NCBI RefSeq assembly: GCF_000379785.1
Contig: NZ_KB903680.1
Location: 1-37,156 of the forward strand
Length of the DNA: 37,156 bases
Origin: Gallibacterium anatis DSM 16844 = F 149
GTDB taxonomy: Bacteria > Pseudomonadota > Gammaproteobacteria > Enterobacterales > Pasteurellaceae
Direction: 5' to 3'
In this document: piece after piece, positions 1-7,280 of the stretch
Layout of the letters: every line of letters starts with the position of its first letter
Position numbering within the stretch: position 1 is the first letter of the stretch
The notes under the pieces: model-generated
What the model was told of the DNA's origin: nothing
Database searches by the model: none
Seen by the model: the letters and a program-made list of their open reading frames with translations, nothing else
Position numbers and translations under genes: made by a program

Positions 1-273
1 GCTATGCTCGTTATAGAGGATTATCCAAAGTGCAAATGCAATGCTTCCTTGCGGCAATGGCACAAAATATCAAGAAAATTGCCCTAGTGGTATGGGCTAT
101 TTTGTCTTATTTATGGCGTCAATTTTACTTGTTTGAGGCATGGGTAAAACAATCAGCGAAAATGACCGCTGGCACCGTTATCTGAAAGGAAAAGCAAGAG
201 AAAAGCGACAAAGTAAAAAAACAAACCCACTTTTATCAAATGATTTTGGAAAGATGGGTTTGTCAGCAGTCTG
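1..273 (+). mobile_element. 3' end of an IS1182-like insertion sequence
   Basis: This is the right end of an IS whose transposase reading frame enters from outside the window. The terminal repeat at 257-273 reads GGTTTGTCAGCAGTCTG. Its exact reverse complement begins the IS at 36931, so both window edges carry the same element in the same orientation. Between the transposase stop and the repeat, ACAAACCCA (about 221-229) pairs with TGGGTTTGT (255-263), making a subterminal stem-loop. IS1182-family assignment rests on the transposase tail and on the N-terminus seen at the other edge, and is by recognition only. Confidence 0.8.
3..185 (+). CDS. Transposase, C-terminal fragment (IS1182-like, partial at window edge)
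   Basis: Frame 3 is open from the window edge to a TGA at 183-185, giving about 60 C-terminal residues. The run YRGLSKVQMQCFLAAMAQNI followed by KKI resembles the conserved end of IS1182-type DDE transposases, where an arginine-glycine-leucine segment precedes a hydrophobic helix ending in a lysine-rich stretch. The catalytic DDE core lies outside the window, so activity cannot be judged. The protein would catalyse cut-and-paste movement of its own element. The gene is partial because of the window edge, not because of a visible mutation. Confidence 0.75.
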   Translation, partial: YARYRGLSKVQMQCFLAAMAQNIKKIALVVWAILSYLWRQFYLFEAWVKQSAKMTAGTVI

Positions 274-296
274 AGGCTTCTCTTTGAGAGAAGCCT
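274..296 (-). terminator. Hairpin abutting the IS end, probable terminator of the FAH gene
   Basis: AGGCTTCTC and GAGAAGCCT form a perfect 9-bp stem with a 5-nt loop. It starts at the base right after the IS terminal repeat and lies 11 bp beyond the stop codon of the minus-strand hydrolase. Read on the minus strand, the place where a U-tract would be is now IS sequence. The IS may therefore have inserted at the base of a terminator and removed its T-run. Confidence 0.5.
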
Positions 297-307
297 TTCG
301 CCTGTGC

Positions 308-1006
308 TCACACAATATCCACTTTCAATTCGCCTAATTTATCAACCGCAACCACAATGTGATCGCCAATTTCCACTTTGCCGACACCTTTCGGCGTGCC
401 AGTAAAAATTAAATCACCCGGCTGTAAACAAAAATAAGTTGATAGATGAGAAACTGTTTCCGCCACTGACCAAATTAATTGGTTAAGATCACTGCTCTGC
501 CGCACGTCACCATTAACCCAAAGCTGAATCGCACCTTGCGACAAATGCCCCACTTCACTTACTAACGACACTTCACTTATTGGTGCAGAGTAATCAAATG
601 CCTTACCAATTTCCCACGGTCGCCCCATCGCTTTCATCTCATTTTGCAAATCTCGTCTGGTCATATCCAAACCAACCGCATAGCCTACAACATAATCCAA
701 CGCCTTTTCCACAGCGATATTGGCGCCCGATTTACCGATTACCGCAACTAATTCACCTTCATAATGCAAATTTTTCGTTAAAGTCGGATAGGGAAAGGCA
801 TAACATTCATTCTGTTTGACACACTGCACCGCATCCGCCGGTTTACAGAAGAAAAACGGTGGTTCACGATCGGGATCGTGCCCCATTTCACGCGCGTGTT
901 CCGCATAATTTCTGCCAACACAATAAACGCGATGCACCGCTATCTCGTCATTTGAATCTTTCACTGTGATTGTTGTTAACGGTGGCGGTGTGAATAGATA
1001 TGCCAT
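308..1006 (-). CDS. Fumarylacetoacetate hydrolase-family protein (fumarylpyruvate hydrolase / acylpyruvase-like)
   Basis: The 232-residue protein has the single-domain FAH fold of YcgM/FAHD1 type enzymes, which hydrolyse acylpyruvates or isomerise ring-cleavage products in the cytoplasm. Visible family marks are the N-terminal VYCVGRNYAEHAREMG, FFFCKPADA, the metal-binding acidic pair in HYEGELVAVIGK, the third metal ligand in GLDMTRRDLQ, and the C-terminal GDLIFTGTPKGVG. The long FTPPP-type N-terminus is closest in style to fumarylpyruvate hydrolases of gentisate catabolism, but no gentisate dioxygenase is in the window. The start is supported by AAGGAG upstream on the minus strand. It is divergent from tctC and shares a 201-bp promoter region with it, so co-regulation is possible. 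Exact substrate unknown. Confidence 0.85.
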   Translation of the reverse strand: MAYLFTPPPLTTITVKDSNDEIAVHRVYCVGRNYAEHAREMGHDPDREPPFFFCKPADAVQCVKQNECYAFPYPTLTKNLHYEGELVAVIGKSGANIAVEKALDYVVGYAVGLDMTRRDLQNEMKAMGRPWEIGKAFDYSAPISEVSLVSEVGHLSQGAIQLWVNGDVRQSSDLNQLIWSVAETVSHLSTYFCLQPGDLIFTGTPKGVGKVEIGDHIVVAVDKLGELKVDIV

Positions 1007-1207
1007 TTTGCTCTCCTTATTTGCTCAAACCAATGCCAAAACCTCAACAAAAATTACCATACAACCTTAAAACACTCGATTTTTTCATTTTATTTTTTGA
1101 TCGACTTCACAAATTTGAATATTGCTTGTTTTAAGAAAATCGAAAATTGGTTATTTTTATCTCATCGAAACGTTTCGATATTTCTACAACTACGACGAGG
1201 TTCCATT
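1007..1207. promoter_or_regulatory. Divergent promoter region between FAH gene and tctC operon
   Basis: This AT-rich 201-bp gap separates two divergent starts. It holds the RbsR-type palindrome listed separately and the tctC ribosome site GACGAGG at about 1194-1200. I could not fix -35/-10 elements with confidence; several AT-rich hexamers upstream of the palindrome would serve as a -10. The region also marks the left junction where base composition drops sharply into the tct cassette. Confidence 0.5.
1164..1179. promoter_or_regulatory. LacI/RbsR-type operator palindrome
   Basis: ATCGAAACGTTTCGAT is a perfect 16-bp palindrome 28 bp upstream of the tctC start. Its GAAACGTTTC core matches the kind of operator bound by E. 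coli RbsR ahead of rbsD (known from the family, recalled). The RbsR-like repressor is encoded downstream in the same gene run (6152-7147), so it is the obvious candidate ligand-controlled repressor of this promoter. Confidence 0.75.
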
Positions 1208-2164
1208 ATGAAAAAACTTGCTACTAAAACATTACTTTTATGTTCTCTCTTTTCATCAGTTGCAGTTGCATTTGCAGCTTATCCAGAAAAGCCAATATCT
1301 ATTATCGTGCCTTGGGGTGCTGGTGGTAATACAGACACTATTGCCCGTTTAGTTGCTAAAGGACTACAAACTGAATTAGGAGTAAATGTTAATGTTATAA
1401 ACAGAACCGGTGGCAGTGGAGTAGTAGGACATGATGCAATAAAAAGAGCCAGAGCCGATGGATATACTTTAGGAGTTGCTACTGCTGAAATTGCATTGAT
1501 GAGACATCAAAAAATGACTGATCTAAGTTATCAAGATTATACAAATATTGTTCGTTTAGCCGTTGTTCCAGGTGGAATTCAAGTCAGTAAAGATTCTCCA
1601 TATAAAGATCTAAATAGTCTTATTGATGCAATTAAACAAAACCCTGGAAAATTAAAAGCATCTGGAAGTGGCTTAAATTCCATTTGGCACTTAAATTTAC
1701 TCGGTATTTTGAAAAGTCTCAATCAACCTGAAGATGCTGTTAAATTTGTTCCATCTCAAGGTGCTAGCGCGGCCTTACAAGAGCTAATTTCAGGAGGTAT
1801 TGATTTCACAACTTCGTCACCTGGAGAAGCTAAAAGTATGACTGATGCTGGATTAGTAAAACATTTAGCCATTACTTCTGATGGTAAAGATACTTTATAT
1901 CCGGATATTCCTGTATTTAAAGACGTAACTAAAACAAATTGGACTTTAGGAGGATGGAACGTTCTCGTTGGACCTAAAGGATTACCCGAAGACGTTCAAG
2001 AAAAATTAGTAAAAGCAATGGAAAAAGTCTATGCCAGTGGCGAATTACAACAATTTGCTCACAAACAAGGTTTTGATGTTAGTGCTTTATACGGAAATGA
2101 TCTTATTCAATTTATGAAAAATGAAGACACTAAATTTGGTGACTTGTTATCAACCGATAAATAA
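1208..2164 (+). CDS. tctC: Tripartite tricarboxylate transporter (TTT) substrate-binding protein, TctC family
   Basis: Periplasmic receptor of a secondary TTT transporter; it captures an organic acid and delivers it to TctA/TctB. I place the start at the ATG at 1208 (318 aa), not the upstream in-frame ATG at 1097, because GACGAGG precedes it and the protein then begins with a clean signal peptide (MKKLATKTLLL...VAFA, cut before AYPEKP). The family marks KPISIIVPWGAGGNTD and RTGGSGVVG follow directly. It heads a tctC-tctB-tctA run, the usual order. Base composition is clearly more AT-rich than rbsK downstream, suggesting acquisition. The substrate cannot be read from sequence; family members bind citrate, other carboxylates or aromatic acids. 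Confidence 0.93.
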   Translation: MKKLATKTLLLCSLFSSVAVAFAAYPEKPISIIVPWGAGGNTDTIARLVAKGLQTELGVNVNVINRTGGSGVVGHDAIKRARADGYTLGVATAEIALMRHQKMTDLSYQDYTNIVRLAVVPGGIQVSKDSPYKDLNSLIDAIKQNPGKLKASGSGLNSIWHLNLLGILKSLNQPEDAVKFVPSQGASAALQELISGGIDFTTSSPGEAKSMTDAGLVKHLAITSDGKDTLYPDIPVFKDVTKTNWTLGGWNVLVGPKGLPEDVQEKLVKAMEKVYASGELQQFAHKQGFDVSALYGNDLIQFMKNEDTKFGDLLSTDK

Positions 2165-2166
2165 TT

Positions 2167-2205
2167 AAGGAGATAGATCCCTGAAAAGGGATCTATATAA
2201 TAGCT
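2167..2205 (+). promoter_or_regulatory. Shine-Dalgarno separated from tctB start by a stem-loop
   Basis: AAGGAG at 2167-2172 lies 33 nt before the tctB ATG, too far for normal initiation. Between them ATAGATCCC (2173-2181) and GGGATCTAT (2188-2196) form a perfect 9-bp stem with a 6-nt loop. If folded, the effective Shine-Dalgarno spacing becomes about 9 nt. No other SD lies close to the ATG, and an in-frame TGA at 2182-2184 excludes an upstream start. The hairpin could also set the tctC:tctBA expression ratio by protecting tctC mRNA. Confidence 0.6.
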
Positions 2206-2652
2206 ATGCTTAGATTATTAACCCCTCTATTTATTTTTATATTAGGATTAACTATCTCTCTATATAGTTATTATACTTATGCAGACTTTTCCAGTTATGG
2301 TGCTGCATTTTTCCCTACTATCATTGGTATTTTTGTGTCTTTTTTCTCTATCATAGACTTTTTAATGGAACTAAAAATACGGAATAAATATATATTTCAA
2401 TCATTTAATTTCAAAAGAGATATCTTGAGTACATTATTAATAATCACTTTAATTTTCTCTTACCTTATTGTGTCAGAATATATAGGATTTATCTTAACAT
2501 GCAGTTTAATTCTGATAACACTTACTATTCCTTTATTAAAAACAAAGAAACTAATTACAACCATATTTTTAATTATTCTATCTATAGCTATTTATATACT
2601 TTTTGCTAAAGTACTATTAGTTTCTTTACCTACTGGAATATTATTTTATTAG
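2206..2652 (+). CDS. tctB: TTT transporter small membrane subunit, TctB family
   Basis: This 148-residue inner-membrane protein has about four hydrophobic segments: 5-25, 35-52, about 72-105 and about 115-140. Size and position between tctC and tctA fit the poorly conserved TctB subunit, which assists the large TctA permease. A conserved-looking SYGAAFFPTIIG segment, common in TctB proteins, sits around residues 30-41. There is no SD near its ATG; see the stem-loop entry. It ends 9 bp before tctA, so the two are almost certainly co-translated. The coding sequence is very AT-rich even for this window. Confidence 0.85.
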   Translation: MLRLLTPLFIFILGLTISLYSYYTYADFSSYGAAFFPTIIGIFVSFFSIIDFLMELKIRNKYIFQSFNFKRDILSTLLIITLIFSYLIVSEYIGFILTCSLILITLTIPLLKTKKLITTIFLIILSIAIYILFAKVLLVSLPTGILFY

Positions 2653-2661
2653 GGAGTATTT

Positions 2662-4176
2662 ATGGATATTTTGATATCAGCAATATCTTATATAAATATT
2701 AATGCTATATTAGCTATTCTTGCTGCCGGGCTATTTGGATTATTTGTAGGTGCTATACCAGGATTAACCGCTACTATGGCTGTTGCTTTATTAGTTCCAT
2801 TTACTTTCTTTATGGATCCTATTCCCGCTCTCGCATTAATGATTTCTGTCGGAGCATCATCAATTTATGCAGGTGATATTCCTGGTGCACTTCTACGCAT
2901 TCCAGGAACTCCTGCATCAGCAGCTTATGTTGATGATGCCTATTCATTGGTCAAAGCAGGAAAAGTCAATCGCGTATTAGGACTGGGCTTGTTAAGTTCC
3001 GTAATAGGTGGTGTAATCGGAACTATTATTCTCTCACTTGCTGCACCAAGTTTAGCAAAATTTGCCTTAAAATTTAGTTCATTTGAATATATGTGGTTAT
3101 CTCTACTAGGTTTAAGTTGTGCTACTTTAATTGCAGGGAAATTTATCACTAAAAGTTTAGTAACTCTATTATTCGGCATTACTTTGTCAACTATAGGGTT
3201 TGATGAATTTACTGGACAAGCTAGGTTTACCTTTGGCTTTGTATCACTTTATGAAGGTATTAGCTTCATACCTGCAATGATAGGTTTATTTGCTATATCT
3301 GGTGCTATTGAATATTATGCTAATAGATATAAATTCATTGATAAATCGAATTCTAATAATAATTTTAATCAGCCAAAATCTTTAAATCTATTCAGTGGAT
3401 TAGGAAAAGTATTAGCTAGACGAAAAATTAGTATATTAAGAAGCAGCATTCTAGGAACATTAATAGGAGCATTACCTGGAGCTGGGGCAGATATTGCAGC
3501 TTGGATTTCTTATGCAATATCAAAAAAATCATCTAAAACACCAGAGCAATATGGGAAAGGATCAGAAGATGCTATTATTGACTCATCCAGTAGTAATAAT
3601 GCTAGTTTAGCTGGAAGTTGGATTCCTTCATTAGTTTTCGGAATCCCCGGTGACTCTGCAGCTGCTATTATTATTGGGGTGTTATATATGAAAGATATGC
3701 AACCGGGTCCATCATTATTCTTATTTCAACCTGATAAGTTATATGCTGTTTTTATCTTATTTCTAATAGCTAATATTGCTTTAATTCCATTAGCTTTAAT
3801 CGTAGTAAATTTTCTTAAAAAAATCATACAGATTAATAAAGACATTCTATATCCAATTATTATTATATTCAGCATCATTGGTTCTTTTGCAATTAATAAC
3901 TCCGTAGAGGCAATTATTGTAATGGGATTAATGGGAGTAATTGGCTATTTTCTACAAAAAAATACTTATCCAATATCACCAATAATTCTAGGAATGATAT
4001 TAGGTCCTATGTTAGAAAGAAATCTGCTTGCTTCATTAACAAAAGCAGATGGAAATCTAATGGCTTTCATAGAAAGACCGGTTTCTATGTTACTCGCAAT
4101 TCTATTTTTAATAGTTGTCATCTTACAAATATATGGAATTATTAAAAACTTTAAAGATAAACATTCTAATGAATAA
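2662..4176 (+). CDS. tctA: TTT transporter large permease subunit, TctA family
   Basis: The 504-residue multi-spanning permease moves the substrate released by TctC across the inner membrane, using an ion gradient. The signature GLFVGAIPGLTATMAVALL lies near residues 24-42, followed by IYAGDIPGALLRIPGTPASA; the second repeat half carries GALPGAGADIAAWISY and SWIPSLVFGIPGDSAAAI, as usual for the family. GGGAG ends 5 bp before the ATG. Roughly a dozen membrane helices are visible. It is followed after 14 bp by the DapA-like lyase, so transport and breakdown are probably one pathway. Confidence 0.93.
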   Translation: MDILISAISYININAILAILAAGLFGLFVGAIPGLTATMAVALLVPFTFFMDPIPALALMISVGASSIYAGDIPGALLRIPGTPASAAYVDDAYSLVKAGKVNRVLGLGLLSSVIGGVIGTIILSLAAPSLAKFALKFSSFEYMWLSLLGLSCATLIAGKFITKSLVTLLFGITLSTIGFDEFTGQARFTFGFVSLYEGISFIPAMIGLFAISGAIEYYANRYKFIDKSNSNNNFNQPKSLNLFSGLGKVLARRKISILRSSILGTLIGALPGAGADIAAWISYAISKKSSKTPEQYGKGSEDAIIDSSSSNNASLAGSWIPSLVFGIPGDSAAAIIIGVLYMKDMQPGPSLFLFQPDKLYAVFILFLIANIALIPLALIVVNFLKKIIQINKDILYPIIIIFSIIGSFAINNSVEAIIVMGLMGVIGYFLQKNTYPISPIILGMILGPMLERNLLASLTKADGNLMAFIERPVSMLLAILFLIVVILQIYGIIKNFKDKHSNE

Positions 4177-4190
4177 ATATGGAGAATAAA

Positions 4191-5120
4191 ATGAAACTTC
4201 AAGGAATCATCCCTGTAATGCTAACCCCATTTAAAGAAAATAATGAAATAGATTACGATGGATTACGTCGATTAACAGATTGGTATATTGATAATGGCGC
4301 AAATACTCTTTTTGCAGCATGTCAATCCAGCGAAATACAATATTTATCTCTAGAAGAGCGTATTAATATTACAAAAACTGTCGTTTCTCAGACTAATGGA
4401 AGAATACCTGTTGTTGCATCAGGCCATATTAGTGAACAGTTGAATGATCAAGTAGAAGAATTAAACGCAATTTATGATACAGGTGTCGATGCGGTTATTT
4501 TAATAACTAATAGACTTGATGTTAATAATCAAGGGACATCAGCTCTAAAACAACATTTTGAGAAATTAATCACTCAATTACCTCAAGATATAAAATTAGG
4601 ATTATATGAATGTCCTGCCCCATTTCGCAGATTATTGACAGATGAAGAAATCAGTTATTTTGCTCAATTAGAAAATATGCTGGTATTAAAAGATGTTTCT
4701 TGTGATCTATCAACTGTAAAAAGAAGAGTTGAACTTACAAAAAATAGCAATTTGAAAATAGTTAATGCTAATGCATCTATCGCGTTTGAAGCAATGAAAG
4801 CTGGTTCTGAAGGTTTTTCTGGGGTCTTTAATAATATTCATCCGGATCTATATGCTTGGTTATATAAAAACAGATTTTCAACTCATCCTTTAGTCACAGA
4901 AATTGCTCACTTTCTTGCCATCTGTGGAGCTGCGGAAAGTTTCGGATATCCAAATATTGCAAAATTAATGCATACAAAATTAGGTACATTTAAATGTTAT
5001 AACTCAAGAGTTATTAAGGAAGACCTTATTACTAAATATTGGGCGGTAGAAGATCTGCTAAATCATATCATGCAAGCTTCCGATGACTACCGTAAAAAAA
5101 TTACAGAAAGTGGTCTTTAA
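4191..5120 (+). CDS. DHDPS/N-acetylneuraminate lyase-family aldolase (DapA-like), substrate unknown
   Basis: A 309-residue class I aldolase-type TIM barrel. I choose ATG 4191, because GGAGA (4180-4184) fits it and the product then begins MKLQGIIPVMLTPF as in the family; the ATG at 4179 would overlap that SD. The Schiff-base lysine is K167 in LVLKDVS and the catalytic tyrosine Y139 in LGLYECP. The usual GSTGE/GTTGE carboxylate-binding loop reads AACQSSE (42-48), so true dihydrodipicolinate synthesis is unlikely. Placed last in the tct run, it probably cleaves or forms a 2-oxo acid taken up by TctCBA. A housekeeping dapA is expected elsewhere. Confidence 0.85.
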   Translation: MKLQGIIPVMLTPFKENNEIDYDGLRRLTDWYIDNGANTLFAACQSSEIQYLSLEERINITKTVVSQTNGRIPVVASGHISEQLNDQVEELNAIYDTGVDAVILITNRLDVNNQGTSALKQHFEKLITQLPQDIKLGLYECPAPFRRLLTDEEISYFAQLENMLVLKDVSCDLSTVKRRVELTKNSNLKIVNANASIAFEAMKAGSEGFSGVFNNIHPDLYAWLYKNRFSTHPLVTEIAHFLAICGAAESFGYPNIAKLMHTKLGTFKCYNSRVIKEDLITKYWAVEDLLNHIMQASDDYRKKITESGL

Positions 5121-5132
5121 TCTATGCTTTAA

Positions 5133-5152
5133 GGTGCGCCTTGCTGCGCACC
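5133..5152 (+). other. Intercistronic hairpin between the lyase and rbsK
   Basis: GGTGCGC and GCGCACC form a perfect 7-bp GC-rich stem with a 6-nt loop, followed by ATTAAAAA instead of a T-run. It is more likely an mRNA-stabilising or attenuating element than a full terminator. It lies at the right-hand junction where composition returns to that of the chromosome. Confidence 0.5.
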
Positions 5153-5193
5153 ATTAAAAATAAATTTTCAGTTGATAACTAAGGGCAAGCAAA

Positions 5194-6114
5194 ATGCAAA
5201 AACTCACCATTCTTGGCAGTATTAATGCCGATCACGTTATTCAAGTTCCTCATTTTCCACAACCGGGAGAAACTTTATCCGGTCAAAATTACCATATCGT
5301 CTATGGCGGGAAAGGTGCAAATCAAGCGGTGGCGGCGGCTCGCTTGGGGGCAAAAGTTGATTTTATTGCTTGTATTGGCGAAGACAAAATCGGGCTTGAG
5401 ATGAAACAGGCTTTTCAAAAAGATGGCATAAACACCGAAAGCATCGCTACAATTCAAGGTGAAACGACTGGTATCGCTATGATCCAAGTTGCCGACAGCG
5501 GTGAAAACAGTATCGTCATTTCAGCCGGTGCCAATGCTCATCTCACCACCAACATTGTGGACAAATTTAAACAGAAAATTCTTGATGCCGATGCGCTCTT
5601 GATGCAACTGGAAACGCCGTTGGACGCCATTATTTATGCCACCAAAATTGCTAAACAAGCCGGCAAACACACTGTGCTAAACCCGGCGCCGGCAAAAGCG
5701 TTACCGGATGAGTTACTTGCTCAATTAACAATGATTACCCCGAATGAAACCGAAGCAGAAGTACTGACCGGCGTCAAAGTGGTAGATGAACAGAGCGCGG
5801 CACAGGCTGCGGCAGTGTTTCATCAAAAAGGGGTTGCCATTGTTTTGATTACATTGGGGGCAAAAGGGGTATTTATCAGTCACAATGCATTACAAAAAAT
5901 TATCCCCGGCTTCCGTGTTCAGGCAAAAGACACCACCGCCGCCGGCGATACTTTTAACGGTGCGTTGGTAACTGCATTGTTGGAACAGAAATCACTGGAA
6001 GAAGCGATTCAGTTTGCCCACGCGGCAGCCGCTATCAGTGTTACCCGTTTCGGTGCGCAAACTTCTATTCCGAGCCGTCAGGAAACGCTCGATTTTTTAG
6101 CCAATATCAAATAG
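5194..6114 (+). CDS. rbsK: Ribokinase
   Basis: The 306-residue PfkB-family sugar kinase phosphorylates D-ribose to ribose 5-phosphate with ATP in the cytoplasm. Seen are the N-terminal GSINADHV, the substrate-binding GGKGANQAVAAARLGA (residues about 38-53), NPAPAKALPDE, TPNETEAEVLTG and the C-terminal anion hole/catalytic DTTAAGDTFNGALV, where the aspartate of GD is the base. Start supported by AAGGGCAAGC just upstream. It is followed after 37 bp by rbsR, the order seen at the end of the rbsDACBK-R operon of E. coli and H. influenzae. Here the transport genes rbsDACB are absent and a tct cassette takes their position. Confidence 0.95.
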   Translation: MQKLTILGSINADHVIQVPHFPQPGETLSGQNYHIVYGGKGANQAVAAARLGAKVDFIACIGEDKIGLEMKQAFQKDGINTESIATIQGETTGIAMIQVADSGENSIVISAGANAHLTTNIVDKFKQKILDADALLMQLETPLDAIIYATKIAKQAGKHTVLNPAPAKALPDELLAQLTMITPNETEAEVLTGVKVVDEQSAAQAAAVFHQKGVAIVLITLGAKGVFISHNALQKIIPGFRVQAKDTTAAGDTFNGALVTALLEQKSLEEAIQFAHAAAAISVTRFGAQTSIPSRQETLDFLANIK

Positions 6115-6151
6115 CATAACTTAAATTATTCAAATAAAAGGCAAAACTGTT

Positions 6152-7147
6152 ATGGCAACAATGAAGGATATTGCACGGATAGCGAAAGTTTCAACTTCAA
6201 CCGTATCACACGTAATCAACAATACACGTTATGTCAGTGATGAGATACGTGAAAAAATTATGAAGGTTGTCAATGAGTTAAATTATACCCCTTCCGCTGT
6301 TGCCCGCAGTTTAAAAGTAAAAGAGACAAAAACATTGGGAATGTTGGTTACTGCCACCAGCAATCCGTTTTTCGCCGAAGTAGTGAGCGGTGTGGAACAA
6401 TATTGCAATCAGCACCACTACAACTTGATCATTTCCAGTATCGATGGCAACGAACAACGCTTGCAGCAGAATATTCAAACTTTAATTCAAAAACAGGTGG
6501 ACGGATTGCTGTTAATGTATTCCGACACTCGCCACGCAATGGTGGAACAGTTAAATCTAAATTTGCCGATTGTGGTAATGGACTGGTGGCCGACCGAACT
6601 AAATGCCGATAAAATTTATGAAAATTCAGAATTTGGTGCTTATCTTGCCACAAAAACCTTAATTGAGCAGGGACATAAAAATATCGCTATTATTACGGGT
6701 AAATTGGATAAATCCTTAGCTCACAACCGTTTGCTCGGTTACCAAAAAGCGTTGCAGGATGCGCATTTGCCGATCAACTCTGATTGGATCATTGAAAGCC
6801 ATTTTGATTTTGAAGGTGGCGTAGAGGGGATGAAAAAATTGTTACAGATTACGCCTCGCCCTACAGCCGTTTTCGCCTGTAGCGACACCATTGCGGTCGG
6901 CGTTTATCAAGTGGCTTGGCAACAAGGATTACGCATTCCGCAAGATATTTCTGTCATCGGTTACGACAATATTATGTTGGCGCAATATCTCACCCCACCG
7001 CTAACCACAATTCATCAACCTAAAGCAGAATTGGGCAAATTAGCAGTGGAAACCTTATTGGAAAGGATTAAATCGCCGGATCTGGAATATAAAACCACAA
7101 TGTTACAGCCACAATTAATTTGGCGTGCTTCAGTCGCTAAAATTTAG
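6152..7147 (+). CDS. rbsR: Ribose operon repressor, LacI family
   Basis: The 331-residue regulator aligns by eye along its full length with E. coli Rbs[21 protein letters not shown] is the N-terminal helix-turn-helix, [12 protein letters not shown] the hinge helix that enters the minor groove, and [38 protein letters not shown] and IHQPK... belong to the periplasmic-binding-protein-like effector domain. It should bind GAAACGTTTC-type palindromes and release DNA on sugar binding. One such palindrome lies before tctC (1164-1179). Whether ribose is still the inducer is open, because no ribose transporter is present here. AAGG at about 6139 is a plausible SD. Confidence 0.92.
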   Translation: MATMKDIARIAKVSTSTVSHVINNTRYVSDEIREKIMKVVNELNYTPSAVARSLKVKETKTLGMLVTATSNPFFAEVVSGVEQYCNQHHYNLIISSIDGNEQRLQQNIQTLIQKQVDGLLLMYSDTRHAMVEQLNLNLPIVVMDWWPTELNADKIYENSEFGAYLATKTLIEQGHKNIAIITGKLDKSLAHNRLLGYQKALQDAHLPINSDWIIESHFDFEGGVEGMKKLLQITPRPTAVFACSDTIAVGVYQVAWQQGLRIPQDISVIGYDNIMLAQYLTPPLTTIHQPKAELGKLAVETLLERIKSPDLEYKTTMLQPQLIWRASVAKI

Positions 7148-7280
7148 ATAAAATCCAAAATTTCCTATTTTTTTTGTGATCTCATTCAAAAAATTTCAAA
7201 ATTCTTCTTGCAAAATTTAAATTTAACAAGTAGCTTACAAAACTCATCCATTTCAATAACACAACATCAAGGTGGCTACT

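Noticed and set aside
1097-1207. N-terminal extension of the TctC protein from the ATG at 1097
   Set aside because: It would place 37 non-signal-like residues before a clean signal peptide, reads through the operator, and has no SD; the ATG at 1208 has one.
4179-4190. Earlier ATG of the DapA-like lyase
   Set aside because: It overlaps the GGAGA that serves the ATG at 4191, and family proteins begin at MKLQG.
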